In this document: positions 28,376 through 37,710 of the stretch, piece by piece | How the letters are laid out: the number at the start of each line of letters is the position of its first letter | Position numbering within the stretch: the first letter of the stretch is position 1 | Assembly (NCBI RefSeq): GCF_040760005.1 | Contig: NZ_CP099760.1 | Coordinates: 5,770,501 to 5,834,500 of the forward strand | DNA: 64,000 nucleotides | Source of the DNA: Pseudomonas sp. stari2 | GTDB taxonomy: Bacteria > Pseudomonadota > Gammaproteobacteria > Pseudomonadales > Pseudomonadaceae | Reading direction: 5' to 3' | Made by a program: the position numbers and the translations under genes | Notes under the pieces: model-generated | The model's database searches: none | What the model saw: the letters and a program-made list of their open reading frames with translations, nothing else | What the model was told of the DNA's origin: nothing

Positions 28376-28478
28376 TCCGGCACGGCCCGACCGTCCGTAA
28401 TCCCGTCGAAACTTTCCCGAACCGCCCACAGTCATCCACAGACAGAGGCCGTATGGGGACTTTCGACGGGAGGGCGGC

Positions 28479-29405
28479 ATGGCAACGATTCATATCGGTA
28501 TTTCAGGCTGGCGTTACGCCCCGTGGCGCGGGGACTTTTACCCGAAGGGGCTGGCGCACAAACGCGAATTGCAGTTCGCCTCACGGGCGGTCAACAGCAT
28601 CGAAATAAACGGATCGTTCTACGCCCTGCAACGGCCCGAACGCTACGCCCAGTGGTACGCCGAAACACCGGATGACTTCGTGTTCAGCATCAAGGCGCCG
28701 CGCTTCATCACCCACATTCGCCGCCTGCGCGATATCGAAAAACCCCTGGCCAATTTCTTCGCCTCCGGGGTGCTGGAACTGAAGGAAAAGTTCGGCCCGA
28801 TCCTCTGGCAATTCCCGCCCAACTTCACGTTCGACCCCGAACGTTTCGAAGCCTTTCTCGACCAGTTGCCCCACGACACCCAGGCGGCCGCCGAGCTCGC
28901 CCGCCAGCACGATTCGCACCTGCACGGCCACGCGAGCATGAAGGCTTACAGCAAAAAACCGCTGCGCCATGCCGTGGAAATCCGCAACGACAGTTTCATC
29001 GACCCGGACTTCGTGCGTTTGCTCAAACGCTACAACACCGCGCTGGTGATCGCCGACACCGCCGGGAAATGGCCGTACCGCGAAGACCTCACCAGCGATT
29101 TCGTCTACCTGCGCCTGCACGGTGCCGAGGAGCTTTACGCCAGCGGTTACACCGACGCCGCGCTGCAACGCTGGGCCGAGCGGATCGACGCCTGGCACCA
29201 TGGCCGGCAACCGGACGACGCCCATTTGATCGCGCCGCGTCTGAAACCTCGGCCCCGTAAATCCCGCGAGGTTTTCTGCTACTTCGACAACGACATCAAG
29301 GTCCGCGCGCCTTTCGATGCCCGCAGCCTGTTGCAGCGTTTCGATCTGGATAAAAACCTCGAAACCGTACCCGGCGAACCGGCTGCCGAAGGGGTACTCG
29401 CATGA
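28479..29405 (+). CDS. DUF72 domain protein
   Basis: A 308-residue soluble protein of the DUF72/YecE family, a TIM-barrel-like fold of unknown activity. Recognisable marks are the opening [19 protein letters not shown], then [20 protein letters not shown] and [17 protein letters not shown], all typical of the family. It starts a rightward four-gene chain with four-base overlaps to the EEP, clsB and ybhN-like genes. Confidence 0.88.
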   Translation: MATIHIGISGWRYAPWRGDFYPKGLAHKRELQFASRAVNSIEINGSFYALQRPERYAQWYAETPDDFVFSIKAPRFITHIRRLRDIEKPLANFFASGVLELKEKFGPILWQFPPNFTFDPERFEAFLDQLPHDTQAAAELARQHDSHLHGHASMKAYSKKPLRHAVEIRNDSFIDPDFVRLLKRYNTALVIADTAGKWPYREDLTSDFVYLRLHGAEELYASGYTDAALQRWAERIDAWHHGRQPDDAHLIAPRLKPRPRKSREVFCYFDNDIKVRAPFDARSLLQRFDLDKNLETVPGEPAAEGVLA

Positions 29406-30199
29406 GCATTCCCGAGCCGGTCGGTTTCACCGACGAGCAGGCGGCGGTCACCACCACGGTGCGCCGCTTTACCGTGCTGACGGTCAACACCCATAAGGGT
29501 TTCACCGCACTGAACCGGCGTTTCATCCTGCCGGAATTGCGCGAAGCTGTGCGCAGCGTTTCTGCCGATGTGGTGTTTCTTCAGGAAGTCCACGGCACCC
29601 ACGAGCATCACCCCAAACGCTACGCAAACTGGCCGACGATGCCGCAGTACGAGTTTCTCGCCGACAGTCTCTGGCCGCAGTTCGCCTACGGACGCAACGC
29701 GGTGTATCCGGACGGCGATCACGGCAATGCCGTGCTGTCGAAATTCCAGATCGTGCGGCATGACAATCTCGACGTTTCGATCAGCGGCCATGAAAACCGG
29801 GGATTGCTGCACTGTGTGCTGCGCCTGGCGGGAGACGACCGTGAAGTGCACGCGATCTGTGTCCATCTGGGCCTGCGCGAAAGCCATCGCAACGATCAGT
29901 TGCGCCTGCTGCGAGAGCGCCTGGCCGAGCTGCCTGATGACGCGCAGGTCATCGTCGCCGGCGATTTCAACGACTGGCGCCAGCGCGCCGATGCCTTGCT
30001 TGAACCCTGTGGCCTGCGCGAAGTGTTTGCGACGCATCAAGGCAAACCGGCGCGCAGTTTCCCCGCCCGCATGCCGTTGCTGCGCCTTGACCGGATCTAC
30101 GTGCGCAACCTCAAGGCCAGTCAGCCAAAAGTGCTGGCGAACCGTCCCTGGTCACACCTTTCCGACCATGCACCACTATCGGTGGAGATTGAACTATGA
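29402..30199 (+). CDS. Endonuclease/exonuclease/phosphatase family protein (YbhP-like)
   Basis: A 265-residue metal-dependent phosphodiesterase-fold protein. Family motifs are [40 protein letters not shown] and the C-terminal [12 protein letters not shown], which includes the catalytic Asp-His pair. No signal peptide is seen. It overlaps both neighbours by ATGA. In E. coli the homologue ybhP adjoins clsB (ybhO) and ybhN, the same order found here, suggesting a conserved membrane-lipid module. Confidence 0.87.
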   Translation: MSIPEPVGFTDEQAAVTTTVRRFTVLTVNTHKGFTALNRRFILPELREAVRSVSADVVFLQEVHGTHEHHPKRYANWPTMPQYEFLADSLWPQFAYGRNAVYPDGDHGNAVLSKFQIVRHDNLDVSISGHENRGLLHCVLRLAGDDREVHAICVHLGLRESHRNDQLRLLRERLAELPDDAQVIVAGDFNDWRQRADALLEPCGLREVFATHQGKPARSFPARMPLLRLDRIYVRNLKASQPKVLANRPWSHLSDHAPLSVEIEL

Positions 30200-31482
30200 G
30201 CAGTGCACCGTTGGAGAAATCCGCCGTGGAGCCGGTCAGCATCACCCCGCCCGTACGCGAGCCGGGCACCGTCGATGTCGAGTATCGCTGGCAGGGAAAC
30301 AACCGCGTCGAGCTGCTGGAAAACGGCGAGGAATTTTTCCCCCGGGTGTTCGAAGCGATGCGCGCGGCGAAAAGCGAAATCCTGCTGGAGACCTTCATCG
30401 TCTTCGAAGACAAGGTCGGCAAGCAATTGCAGGAAATTCTTATCGATGCCGCCCGGCGTGGCGTGCGCACCACCGTCAGCCTCGACGGCTTCGGTTGTGG
30501 GGAACTGAGCGCCGGTTATCTGACCGCGTTGAGCGATGCCGGCGTGCATCTGCAGATCTTCGATCCGGCACCCAAACATCTGGGGGTTCGCACCAACTGG
30601 TTCCGGCGGTTGCATCGCAAGATCGTGGTGGTCGACGGGTTGGTCGCGTTCATTGGCGGGATCAATTTCTCCGGCGATCACCTGGCCGATTTCGGCCCCG
30701 AAGCGAAGCAGGATTATTCGGTAGAAGTTCAGGGCCCGGCGGTGACCGACATCCATCATTTCGCCCTGCTGCAAAGCGGCCGACCGGGACGCGCAAGGTT
30801 TTGGTGGCAACGGCGTCGGCAGCGTCGAGCGGAAATGGCGTTCGATGATCACGACGGCCAGGTGCGTCTGGTGTTCCGCGACAATGACCAGCACAACACC
30901 GATATCGAAGACGTCTATTTGCAGGTGCTGCGCCGCGCCCAACGGCGGGTGGTGATCGCCAACGCCTACTTCTTTCCCGGCTATCGCCTGCTGCGCGAGA
31001 TCCGCAACGCAGCCCGGCGCGGGGTCGAGGTGCGGCTGATTCTGCAGGGACAGCCGGACATGCTGGTGGCCAAACTCGCCGCGCGCATGACCTACGACTA
31101 CCTGCTCAAGGCCGGTGTGCAGATTCATGAATATTGCGAGCGGCCGCTGCACGGCAAAGTGGCGCTGGTGGATGAAGAATGGAGCACCGTCGGCTCAAGC
31201 AATCTCGACCCGTTGAGCCTGTCGCTGAACCTGGAAGCCAACGTGCTGATTCGCGACCGAGCCTTCAATCGTCTGCTGTTCGAACGCCTCGAAGACCTCA
31301 GCCACAACCACTGCAAGGCGATGGACGCCACGAAATCACCACGCGGGCGAATCTGGCACATGACCGTGGGTTTTCTGGTGTTTCACTTCCTGCGGCATTT
31401 CCCGGCAATGGCCGGCTGGCTGCCGGCACACAAGCCACGACTCAAACCCTTTTTCCAGGCCGCCGGGAGTGATCCTTCATGA
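30196..31482 (+). CDS. clsB: Cardiolipin synthase ClsB
   Basis: A 428-residue phospholipase-D-superfamily enzyme with two HKD motifs: His140-Lys142-Asp147 ([10 protein letters not shown]) and His319-Lys321-Asp326 ([12 protein letters not shown]). ClsB makes cardiolipin, or can join phosphatidylglycerol from PE and glycerol, at the inner membrane; it lacks the two N-terminal membrane helices of ClsA, as here. Four-base overlaps with the EEP gene and the YbhN-like gene support one operon. Confidence 0.92.
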   Translation: MSSAPLEKSAVEPVSITPPVREPGTVDVEYRWQGNNRVELLENGEEFFPRVFEAMRAAKSEILLETFIVFEDKVGKQLQEILIDAARRGVRTTVSLDGFGCGELSAGYLTALSDAGVHLQIFDPAPKHLGVRTNWFRRLHRKIVVVDGLVAFIGGINFSGDHLADFGPEAKQDYSVEVQGPAVTDIHHFALLQSGRPGRARFWWQRRRQRRAEMAFDDHDGQVRLVFRDNDQHNTDIEDVYLQVLRRAQRRVVIANAYFFPGYRLLREIRNAARRGVEVRLILQGQPDMLVAKLAARMTYDYLLKAGVQIHEYCERPLHGKVALVDEEWSTVGSSNLDPLSLSLNLEANVLIRDRAFNRLLFERLEDLSHNHCKAMDATKSPRGRIWHMTVGFLVFHFLRHFPAMAGWLPAHKPRLKPFFQAAGSDPS

Positions 31483-32468
31483 GCCATTCCCAAGCCCACG
31501 CGGCGGTGCATCCGGCACCGGCGGGCAAGTCTCGCTGGAGTCGCTGGAAACGTCCGCTGACCCTGCTGTTTTTTCTTGCGCTGATCGTCCTGCTGACGAT
31601 GTTCGCCAGCCGCATCGAATGGGCCGAGGTGCTGCAAACCCTCGCCGACTTCAAGGTGCGAACGCTGATCATCGCCTCCAGCCTGACCTTGCTGAGCTTT
31701 CTGGTGTACGCCAGTTTCGACCTGATCGGCCGCACTTACATCCGTCAGGATCTGACGTGGAAACAGATCCTGCCGGTGGGCGTCATCAGCTATGCGTTCA
31801 ACCTCAACTTGAGCGCATGGGTCGGCGGGATTGCCATGCGTTACCGGCTGTATTCGCGACTCGGGGTGAGTAAAAGCAACATCGCCAAGATCCTCGGCCT
31901 GAGCCTGGCGACCAACTGGTTCGGCTACATGACCATCGCCGGCGCGGTGTTCAGCAGTGGGCTGGTCAGCATGCCACCGGGCTGGAAAGTCAGCAGCGAT
32001 GCGTTGCAGGGCATTGGTGTGTTGCTGCTGGTGATCAGCTTCGGTTATCTGGTCGCCTGCCGTTTTTCCAGGCGTCGCGAGTGGTCGATTCGCGGGGTGG
32101 AAATCAACCTGCCGTCGCTGCGCATGGCCGTTCTGCAACTGCTGCTCGGCGCGCTCAACTGGTCGTTGATGGCGGCGGTGATTTTCACTTTGCTGCCGGG
32201 CAAGCTCGACTATCCGCTGGTGCTCGGCGTGCTGCTGATCAGTGCGATTGCCGGGGTCATTACTCACATTCCCGCCGGGCTCGGGGTGCTGGAAGCAGTG
32301 TTCGTCGCCCTGCTGCAGCACGAGGCTTCGCGCGGCAGTCTGGTGGCTGGGTTGCTGGCCTATCGAGCAATTTATTTTCTGCTGCCGCTGCTGATCACCG
32401 TGGTGATGTATCTGGTGGTGGAAGCCAAGGCCAAGGCGCTGCGGATCAAGAAAAAGCCCAAGTCCTGA
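31479..32468 (+). CDS. YbhN-family membrane protein (lysylphosphatidylglycerol synthase TM-like)
   Basis: A 329-residue inner-membrane protein with seven to eight hydrophobic helices. It resembles the flippase part of MprF (UPF0104 fold): the segments NLNLSAWVGGIAMRYRLYSR and VITHIPAGLGVLEAVFVALL are hallmarks. It starts with a four-base overlap to clsB and ends one base before the convergent hydrolase. Its proximity to cardiolipin synthase suggests lipid transfer or regulation, which is not demonstrated. Confidence 0.85.
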   Translation: MSHSQAHAAVHPAPAGKSRWSRWKRPLTLLFFLALIVLLTMFASRIEWAEVLQTLADFKVRTLIIASSLTLLSFLVYASFDLIGRTYIRQDLTWKQILPVGVISYAFNLNLSAWVGGIAMRYRLYSRLGVSKSNIAKILGLSLATNWFGYMTIAGAVFSSGLVSMPPGWKVSSDALQGIGVLLLVISFGYLVACRFSRRREWSIRGVEINLPSLRMAVLQLLLGALNWSLMAAVIFTLLPGKLDYPLVLGVLLISAIAGVITHIPAGLGVLEAVFVALLQHEASRGSLVAGLLAYRAIYFLLPLLITVVMYLVVEAKAKALRIKKKPKS

Positions 32469-33227
32469 TCAGCGCGATTGAATGATGCTCAACCGTTCGC
32501 CCACCACCATCTCGGTGATCCAGTCGACCAGGATCGAGGTGTAGGCCTGCTGCGAAGTCGGATCGCTCAGGGCATGGTCAGCACCATCGATGATCCGGTG
32601 GGTGAGCGAGTGAGTCTGCTGGCACGCAGCGCGATAACTCATGATTGTCGCGTGAGGCACATAATCGTCGGTTTCCGATTGCACCAGCAGCACATCGCCG
32701 GTGAATTGCGAGCAGGCATGCAGCGCCCGGTTGCTGTCAGCACGTACCAGAGTGCCGCGATAATCGCGCAGGTCAGCCTTGTCCAGATCGCGCTTGGGTG
32801 TGTGCCATTGCTCATCGCGATACAGCGCCGGGACGCGCAGCGCCAGCCAGCGCACCGGGCGCAATGAGGTGAGGATCGAGGCGAGATAACCGCCGTAACT
32901 GGTGCCGACCACCGCGATGGCCGAGGTGTCCAGCGCCGGGTGCGCGAGCAGTCGGTCGTAGGCCGCCAGCAAGTCGCGCAGGTTGTCTTCACGGGTGACC
33001 CGGCTCAGCGGAATGCCAGTGCCGCCGGTGTGCCCGCGCAAGTCGAATGTCAGGCACACGCAGCCCAGGCCGGCGATGCCTTTGGCCCGTTCCAGGTCCC
33101 GCTCCTGACTGCCGCCCCAGCCGTGCACGAACAACACGCCGGGGACTTTCGATTTGGGACTGAGGAACGTCCCGCTCATCTGTTCGTCATCAATGTCGAT
33201 TTGAATGCTTTCGCTTCTAGCCGTCAT
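32469..33227 (-). CDS. Alpha/beta hydrolase (dienelactone hydrolase/peptidase S9-like)
   Basis: A 252-residue serine hydrolase. The nucleophile elbow is VVGTSYGGYLAS (Ser110), the oxyanion region is VLFVHGWGGS and the acid/His pair likely lies in SETDDYVPHATIMS and DGADHALSDP. The start codon is inside the end of the upstream DUF3182 gene (11-base overlap), so they are co-translated. The substrate is unknown. Confidence 0.82.
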   Translation of the reverse strand: MTARSESIQIDIDDEQMSGTFLSPKSKVPGVLFVHGWGGSQERDLERAKGIAGLGCVCLTFDLRGHTGGTGIPLSRVTREDNLRDLLAAYDRLLAHPALDTSAIAVVGTSYGGYLASILTSLRPVRWLALRVPALYRDEQWHTPKRDLDKADLRDYRGTLVRADSNRALHACSQFTGDVLLVQSETDDYVPHATIMSYRAACQQTHSLTHRIIDGADHALSDPTSQQAYTSILVDWITEMVVGERLSIIQSR

Positions 33228-34326
33228 AGGATTTGACCGTTACGTATTTGAGGAGAAAATCGCTGTTCTCGGCCGGGCCGCGATAGACCTCGATGGCATC
33301 CGCCGGCAGGGCCTGGTCGATGTAGGTTTCCACCGACGAGACGCGGATCGCGCGCATCGACGGATCGTTGACGAAACTCTGCAACGCCGCCACTTCGGCA
33401 CTGCTCGCACCGCCCATACGCCAGGATTGTTCGAGCACGCCACTGCGTGGCTGGCCTTCGCTGTCCAGTCCCTGGGCGATGTCGTAGTTACGCCGCGAAG
33501 CGTAGAACCGTGGATAAGCTTCATCCGCCGCGCTATCGAAAACCTGCGCCTGTTCGATGGCCAGCCGCACATCGTCCGCCAGGTCCAGTTTCAGCAGTTC
33601 CTCGTAACCGCCCTGCACCACCAGCAGGTTAGAACCGCCGTACACTTCCTCGCCATGGGCGTCTTCGGTCAAGTATTGATCACCGCAGTAACTGAGCACC
33701 CGGTCGCCGATGAATGACTGACCGACGCTGTGTGTAACTACATGGCTCAAGTCCTGCTCCAGCACCACGCCTTCGTTGAACTGTTTGGCAATATCGGAAC
33801 GCGCAAGGATTTCGTCGAATGCGTCGAGGCTTTTGATCACTTCTTGACCGCGTCCGGCACAGGCGTGAATCGGCTTGAGGCGAATCGGGCCGCTGTACAA
33901 GAGATGTTCAGCAGCGGGTCGCGCATCCTCGTGGGCAAATACACTGAACCCGTCGAGCACGACATTGCGAATGCGTTCGGAAAACAGCGGCGACCAGCCT
34001 TGCGGCGCGTGGGCCTGATGGCTGCGCAAGCCATGGCTGATGGCTTTGGTGCAGATGAAATCGTGCTCGACGAAACCGCCCCAAAGATCGTCCGGGCCTT
34101 TGATACCCAGTTCATGGGCCTTGGCGGCGCCGACAATGGTTTGGGTCGGCAGCAGATACAGGTCGCGACCGTGGTGCTTTTGCGCGTCGTAGCTGCCGCC
34201 GCATTTCAGTCCGAGAATCTGCGCCAGCCATCGGGCCAGCGCCTTGTTGGTCTGCACTTCGTGTTGCGGCGCGTCGGGCCGTACGGAATGGGCGACCACT
34301 ATTTTGTTGCGGGATGTCGGGGTCAT
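33217..34326 (-). CDS. DUF3182 family protein (ATP-grasp-like)
   Basis: A 369-residue protein of DUF3182, a family found mainly in pseudomonads and relatives; I recall its fold as ATP-grasp-like from distant similarity. A segment such as YSGPIRLKPIHACAGRGQEV resembles the lysine-containing nucleotide-binding strand of ATP-grasp enzymes, and GVVLEQDLSHVVTHSVGQSF looks like the acidic beta strand. It lies downstream of a 177-base gap and is coupled to the hydrolase gene. No substrate is known. Confidence 0.75.
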   Translation of the reverse strand: MTPTSRNKIVVAHSVRPDAPQHEVQTNKALARWLAQILGLKCGGSYDAQKHHGRDLYLLPTQTIVGAAKAHELGIKGPDDLWGGFVEHDFICTKAISHGLRSHQAHAPQGWSPLFSERIRNVVLDGFSVFAHEDARPAAEHLLYSGPIRLKPIHACAGRGQEVIKSLDAFDEILARSDIAKQFNEGVVLEQDLSHVVTHSVGQSFIGDRVLSYCGDQYLTEDAHGEEVYGGSNLLVVQGGYEELLKLDLADDVRLAIEQAQVFDSAADEAYPRFYASRRNYDIAQGLDSEGQPRSGVLEQSWRMGGASSAEVAALQSFVNDPSMRAIRVSSVETYIDQALPADAIEVYRGPAENSDFLLKYVTVKSYDG

Positions 34327-34503
34327 GCGTCCCCCTTACAGCGGCTCGGTGAATGTAGGTCAGAGGGTGCAGAGATCAGGCCAAACGATAACGATGCCAA
34401 AACCTTTGCGGATCAGTCGATTAGCCTTTTCGTAATGGCGTTGCGCCCGTTTCAATCTGCACGATGGCCGCCGCGGCCACGGCATTTTGCCCGACAGCGA
34501 GGG

Positions 34504-35499
34504 TTATCTCGCCAGCGCGGTCGGTGGGGTCACGCCGAACCGATTGCGATAGTCACTCGGCGCCAGCCCGGTGATTTTCTTGAAGATGGCGCGAAAGGCT
34601 CCCGGATCCTGATACCCCACCGTCCACGCAATGTGATCGATGGTGCCGTTGCTGAACTCGAGCATTTCCCGGGCCTTGCCGACCCGCAGGTGCTGGCAGT
34701 ATTCGGTGGGTTTCAGGCCCGTCGCGGCACGGAACCGGCGCAGGAACGTGCGCTCCTCCAGCCCCGAGCGTTCGGCCATGGAGGCCAGCGAAACGTCGGT
34801 CGCACCGGTGCTTTGCAGCCAGTGCTGGACCTTGAGAATCGACGCGTCGCCATGGTTGAGGATCGGCGCGAAATTGCTGCCGCAGGCACTGGCGCTGTCG
34901 CTGTGCTCCATCACCAGGAAACGCGCAGTGGCGCTGGCGATGCTCGGCCCGAGCAGGCGATCGACCAGCCGCAGCCCCAGTTCCGACCAGGCCATGAGCC
35001 CGGCGGTGGTGATCAGGTCGCCGTCATCGACAATCGGTGTGTCGGCGTTGAGCCTGATCTGCGGATAACGCTCGGCAAAGGCCTTGGCCGAGGTCCAGTG
35101 AGTGGTGGCGCTGCGACCGTTGAGCAGACCGCTTTCGGCCAGCAGCCACGAGCCCACGCAGACGCCGCCCAGCGTCGCGCCACGGCCATGCTGGTCGCGC
35201 AGCCATTGCAGCAATCCTGGCGATGCCTGCTCTGCACTGAACCCGGCGATCGACGGCGGAATCAGCACCGCCAGCAAACCCGTTTCTGCAGCGGGATGAC
35301 TGTCGTAAATCCTGACCGGTGCCTGCTCGTTCTCGACCTGCCAGTGACTCACCCGCAGTCTCGGTAATTGCGCGGCCTGATGCTCGACGGCGATCCGGTC
35401 GGCCACGCCGAACAAGTCGGTCAAGCCATGCACCGCCGCCAGTTGCGCGCCGGGATAAATCAGCACGCCCAGCTCGGCAACGGCCCTTTCAACACCCAT
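34504..35499 (-). CDS. GlxA-family transcriptional regulator (DJ-1/PfpI plus AraC)
   Basis: A 331-residue regulator. The N-terminal DJ-1/PfpI-like domain (residues ~5-170) includes GAQLAAVHGLTDLFG and GGVCVGSWLLAESG, with a Cys at the nucleophile position; the C-terminal AraC helix-turn-helix pair (about 215-325) has LRVGKAREMLEFSNGTIDHI and VGYQDPGAFRAIFKKITGL. The ATG at 35499 has GGGGAAA eight bases ahead. It is divergent from the isochorismatase-like gene 101 bases away and may control it, as often seen. Confidence 0.88.
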   Translation of the reverse strand: MGVERAVAELGVLIYPGAQLAAVHGLTDLFGVADRIAVEHQAAQLPRLRVSHWQVENEQAPVRIYDSHPAAETGLLAVLIPPSIAGFSAEQASPGLLQWLRDQHGRGATLGGVCVGSWLLAESGLLNGRSATTHWTSAKAFAERYPQIRLNADTPIVDDGDLITTAGLMAWSELGLRLVDRLLGPSIASATARFLVMEHSDSASACGSNFAPILNHGDASILKVQHWLQSTGATDVSLASMAERSGLEERTFLRRFRAATGLKPTEYCQHLRVGKAREMLEFSNGTIDHIAWTVGYQDPGAFRAIFKKITGLAPSDYRNRFGVTPPTALAR

Positions 35500-35600
35500 T
35501 GTCAGTTTTCCCCTGTCTATTGTCGGTGCGGCCAATCCTCGAAGACATAGCGGGCGCGGATACTGATTCCACTCCCAACAAACACTTCGAGGAAACTCCC

Positions 35601-36155
35601 ATGGCCAGGCAAGCGCTCATCGTAGTCGATATCCAGAACGACTACTTCCCCCAAGGCAAGTGGCCGCTGGCTGGCGTCGACGCCGCCGCCGACAATGCCG
35701 CCCGACTGATCGCCGCGTTCCGTGAAGCGGGTGATCCGGTGATCCATATCCGTCACGAATTCACCTCGGCGGATGCCCCGTTCTTCACCCCGGGCTCTGA
35801 GGGCGCAAAATTGCATTCCAAGGTGCTCAACCGCGCCGATGAACCGGTAGTGCTCAAGCATTTCGTCAACGCGTTCCGCGAAACCGAGCTGCAATCGATC
35901 CTCGATGAGCAAGACATCAAGGAACTGGTGGTGGTCGGCAGCATGAGCCACATGTGCATTGACGGCGTTGTCCGGGCTGCGGCGGATCTGGGCTACACCG
36001 TCACGGTGATCCACGATGCCTGCGCCACCCGCGACCTGGAATTCAATGGTTTGATCGTGCCGGCGGCTCAAGTGCATGCGGCGTTCATGTCCTCGCTGGG
36101 TTTTGCCTACGCCAGTGTGGTCTCGGCAGACGAATTCCTCGCGGCCACCCGTTAA
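35601..36155 (+). CDS. Isochorismatase-family cysteine hydrolase
   Basis: A 184-residue hydrolase with the catalytic triad of the family: Asp10 (IVVDIQNDYF), Lys86 (VVLKHFVNAF) and Cys119 (SMSHMCIDGVVR). The spacing fits nicotinamidase/isochorismatase-like amidases rather than true isochorismatase. GAGGAAA lies seven bases before the ATG at 35601. It is divergent from a GlxA regulator, which likely controls it. Its transcript is closed by a GC-rich terminator at 36187-36212. Confidence 0.88.
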   Translation: MARQALIVVDIQNDYFPQGKWPLAGVDAAADNAARLIAAFREAGDPVIHIRHEFTSADAPFFTPGSEGAKLHSKVLNRADEPVVLKHFVNAFRETELQSILDEQDIKELVVVGSMSHMCIDGVVRAAADLGYTVTVIHDACATRDLEFNGLIVPAAQVHAAFMSSLGFAYASVVSADEFLAATR

Positions 36156-36186
36156 TCCTCCTACATGAACGTCCGCAAGAAAGACC

Positions 36187-36212
36187 GGCCCGCCCTCTTG
36201 CGGGCCTTTTTT
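36187..36212 (+). terminator. Rho-independent terminator of the cysteine hydrolase gene
   Basis: A stem GGCCCGC (36187-36193) and GCGGGCC (36200-36206), loop CCTCTT, then six T residues. It follows the cysteine hydrolase stop by 32 bases. Confidence 0.85.
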
Positions 36213-36226
36213 CGTGCGCTGAAAAA

Positions 36227-36242
36227 ATCTCACGCGTGAGCC
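36227..36242. promoter_or_regulatory. Candidate operator, upstream copy (palindrome CTCACGCGTGAG)
   Basis: ATCTCACGCGTGAGCC contains a perfect 12-bp palindrome at 36229-36240. This 16-mer is the exact reverse complement of the 16-mer at 36273-36288. It lies 68 bases before the yjfI start. There is no loop and no T-run, so a protein-binding site is more likely than an RNA hairpin. Confidence 0.6.
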
Positions 36243-36272
36243 ATTGATGGCACTTTGAATTGGTTGTAGTGT

Positions 36273-36288
36273 GGCTCACGCGTGAGAT
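36273..36288. promoter_or_regulatory. Candidate operator, downstream copy (palindrome CTCACGCGTGAG)
   Basis: GGCTCACGCGTGAGAT contains the same 12-bp palindrome at 36275-36286, in mirror orientation to the copy at 36227-36242. The centres are 46 bases apart. It lies 22 bases before the yjfI start codon, overlapping where a promoter or leader would be, so a repressor bound here could block the operon. Confidence 0.6.
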
Positions 36289-36309
36289 GTTCATAACGGA
36301 GTCATCGCC

Positions 36310-36978
36310 ATGAAAAGCAACTCCCCTGCAACAAAATCGGAGAGCCCGAAGGGAGTGCGCTCGACAACGTCCGCGAAAAAACCGTCGAGCTTCTATATGA
36401 AGCAGATGCGCGCGGGCCTGGCTGCCGCCGGTTATGTGAAACACGAAACTTGGGTGCTTCCCGAAAACCGAAGCTTGCTCAAGCAAATGGAGCAACAGCT
36501 ACGCCAACCGATTCTGGCTGGCTCTTTCATGTCGGAGAATTACATGAGCGCAGGCAACAACTGGAACATCGATAGCCTCTACAACGCTTTCAAGGCACTG
36601 GACGAGGTGGCTTCCCACGAGATCACGCTGTCCCTGATCCAGAGCGCCGAACCCAGCCTCAAGCTGGAAATGAACGAATTCGGCGGCCTGCCGATTCACA
36701 TCGCCATCGCGGGTCAGCAGATCATCGTCGATACCGTGCTGGTGGACATCGATTCGATCACCGACGTGCGCACCTTCAATGACGCGGTGCTGCGCAGCCG
36801 GGAAATGTTCCCGCTGTCGTCGATCGGCATCGAGACCATGCCCAACGGTCAGACCGTCTACAACATGTTCGGCGCGCTGAGTGCGGATTCGAGCCTGACC
36901 AACGTGGTCACCGAGGTGAAAACCCTGGTCGACAACGTGCAGCGCGCCAGCGAAGCCTTCGAACACTTCTTCAAGTAA
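36310..36978 (+). CDS. yjfI: YjfI family protein (DUF2170)
   Basis: A 222-residue soluble protein. The first ~75 residues are basic and low in complexity with a YMKQMRAGLAAAGYVKHETW helix, which may bind nucleic acid or membrane; the rest (from about 85) is the DUF2170 domain with FGGLPIHIAIAGQQIIVDTV. It starts the yjf operon and lies 17 bases before the PspA-like gene. The domain pair YjfI-YjfJ is conserved with envelope-stress PspA homologues, but the molecular role is unknown. Confidence 0.82.
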   Translation: MKSNSPATKSESPKGVRSTTSAKKPSSFYMKQMRAGLAAAGYVKHETWVLPENRSLLKQMEQQLRQPILAGSFMSENYMSAGNNWNIDSLYNAFKALDEVASHEITLSLIQSAEPSLKLEMNEFGGLPIHIAIAGQQIIVDTVLVDIDSITDVRTFNDAVLRSREMFPLSSIGIETMPNGQTVYNMFGALSADSSLTNVVTEVKTLVDNVQRASEAFEHFFK

Positions 36979-36995
36979 TCAACAGGGAAAATCCA

Positions 36996-37694
36996 ATGAC
37001 TCAGTCCATCTGGAGCAAGTTGTTCACCGCTCTGCGCGGCGGTGCCAATGAAGTCGGCGAAGCGATCGTCGACCAACAGGCCCTGCGCATCCTCGACCAG
37101 GAAATCCGTGACGCCGACAGCGCCCTGTCCAACGCCCGTCGCGAACTGGTCACCATCATGGCCAAGCACAAGCTGTCCGCCGACCGCGTGAGCGAGTACG
37201 ACGCCAAGATCAAGGACCTGGAAGCCAAGGCTGTTTCGGCCCTGAACGCCGGCCGTGAAGATCTGGCGATGGAAGTCGCCGAAGCGATTTCGACCCTGAC
37301 CAACGACCTGACCACCGAGAAGGCCCAGAGCGACGAATTCGGCACCTACGCCGAAAACATGCGCAAGGACATCAACAAGGCCGAAGCGCGGATCAAGAGC
37401 CTGCGCCAGCAAGTGGACATGGCCAAGGCCCGTGAAAGCGTGCAGAAAGCGCAGGTCAGCGCATCCATCGCCAGCGGCGGCGCCAATGGCAAGCTGGAAA
37501 CAGCAGTCGGCACCTTGAACCGTCTGCAGGAAAAGCAAAAGCAACGCGCCGCCGAGCTGAACGCTCAGGACGAACTGGCCGATGCCACGACCGGCAACGA
37601 TCTGGAACGCAAGCTGCGTGAAGCCGGCATCACGCCGAACGAGGGCAGCGCCAACGCGATCCTCGAACGACTGAAGCAGAAGTCGGCCCAGTAA
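36996..37694 (+). CDS. yjfJ: PspA/IM30 family protein (YjfJ)
   Basis: A 232-residue, almost wholly alpha-helical coiled-coil protein of the PspA/Vipp1/IM30 (ESCRT-III-like) superfamily, from SIWSKLFTALRGGANEVGEA through long heptad regions to a short C-terminal tail. Such proteins assemble on the inner membrane and protect it during stress. A Rho-independent terminator follows directly, so part of the transcripts may end here before yjfK. Confidence 0.88.
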   Translation: MTQSIWSKLFTALRGGANEVGEAIVDQQALRILDQEIRDADSALSNARRELVTIMAKHKLSADRVSEYDAKIKDLEAKAVSALNAGREDLAMEVAEAISTLTNDLTTEKAQSDEFGTYAENMRKDINKAEARIKSLRQQVDMAKARESVQKAQVSASIASGGANGKLETAVGTLNRLQEKQKQRAAELNAQDELADATTGNDLERKLREAGITPNEGSANAILERLKQKSAQ

Positions 37695-37710
37695 GGGCAC
37701 CCAGAGAAAA

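Noticed and set aside
34327..34503. A small gene between the DUF3182 and GlxA genes
   Set aside because: No frame with a start, ribosome site and protein-like composition fits in this 177-base gap; I see nothing definite in it.
33730..35367. A 545-codon open frame on the plus strand
   Set aside because: It crosses the DUF3182 and GlxA genes in antisense and has no protein-family features.
36227..36288. The CTCACGCGTGAG repeats as a terminator or as a CRISPR-like array
   Set aside because: The palindromes have no loop or T-run, there are only two copies, and a proper terminator already lies at 36187-36212.
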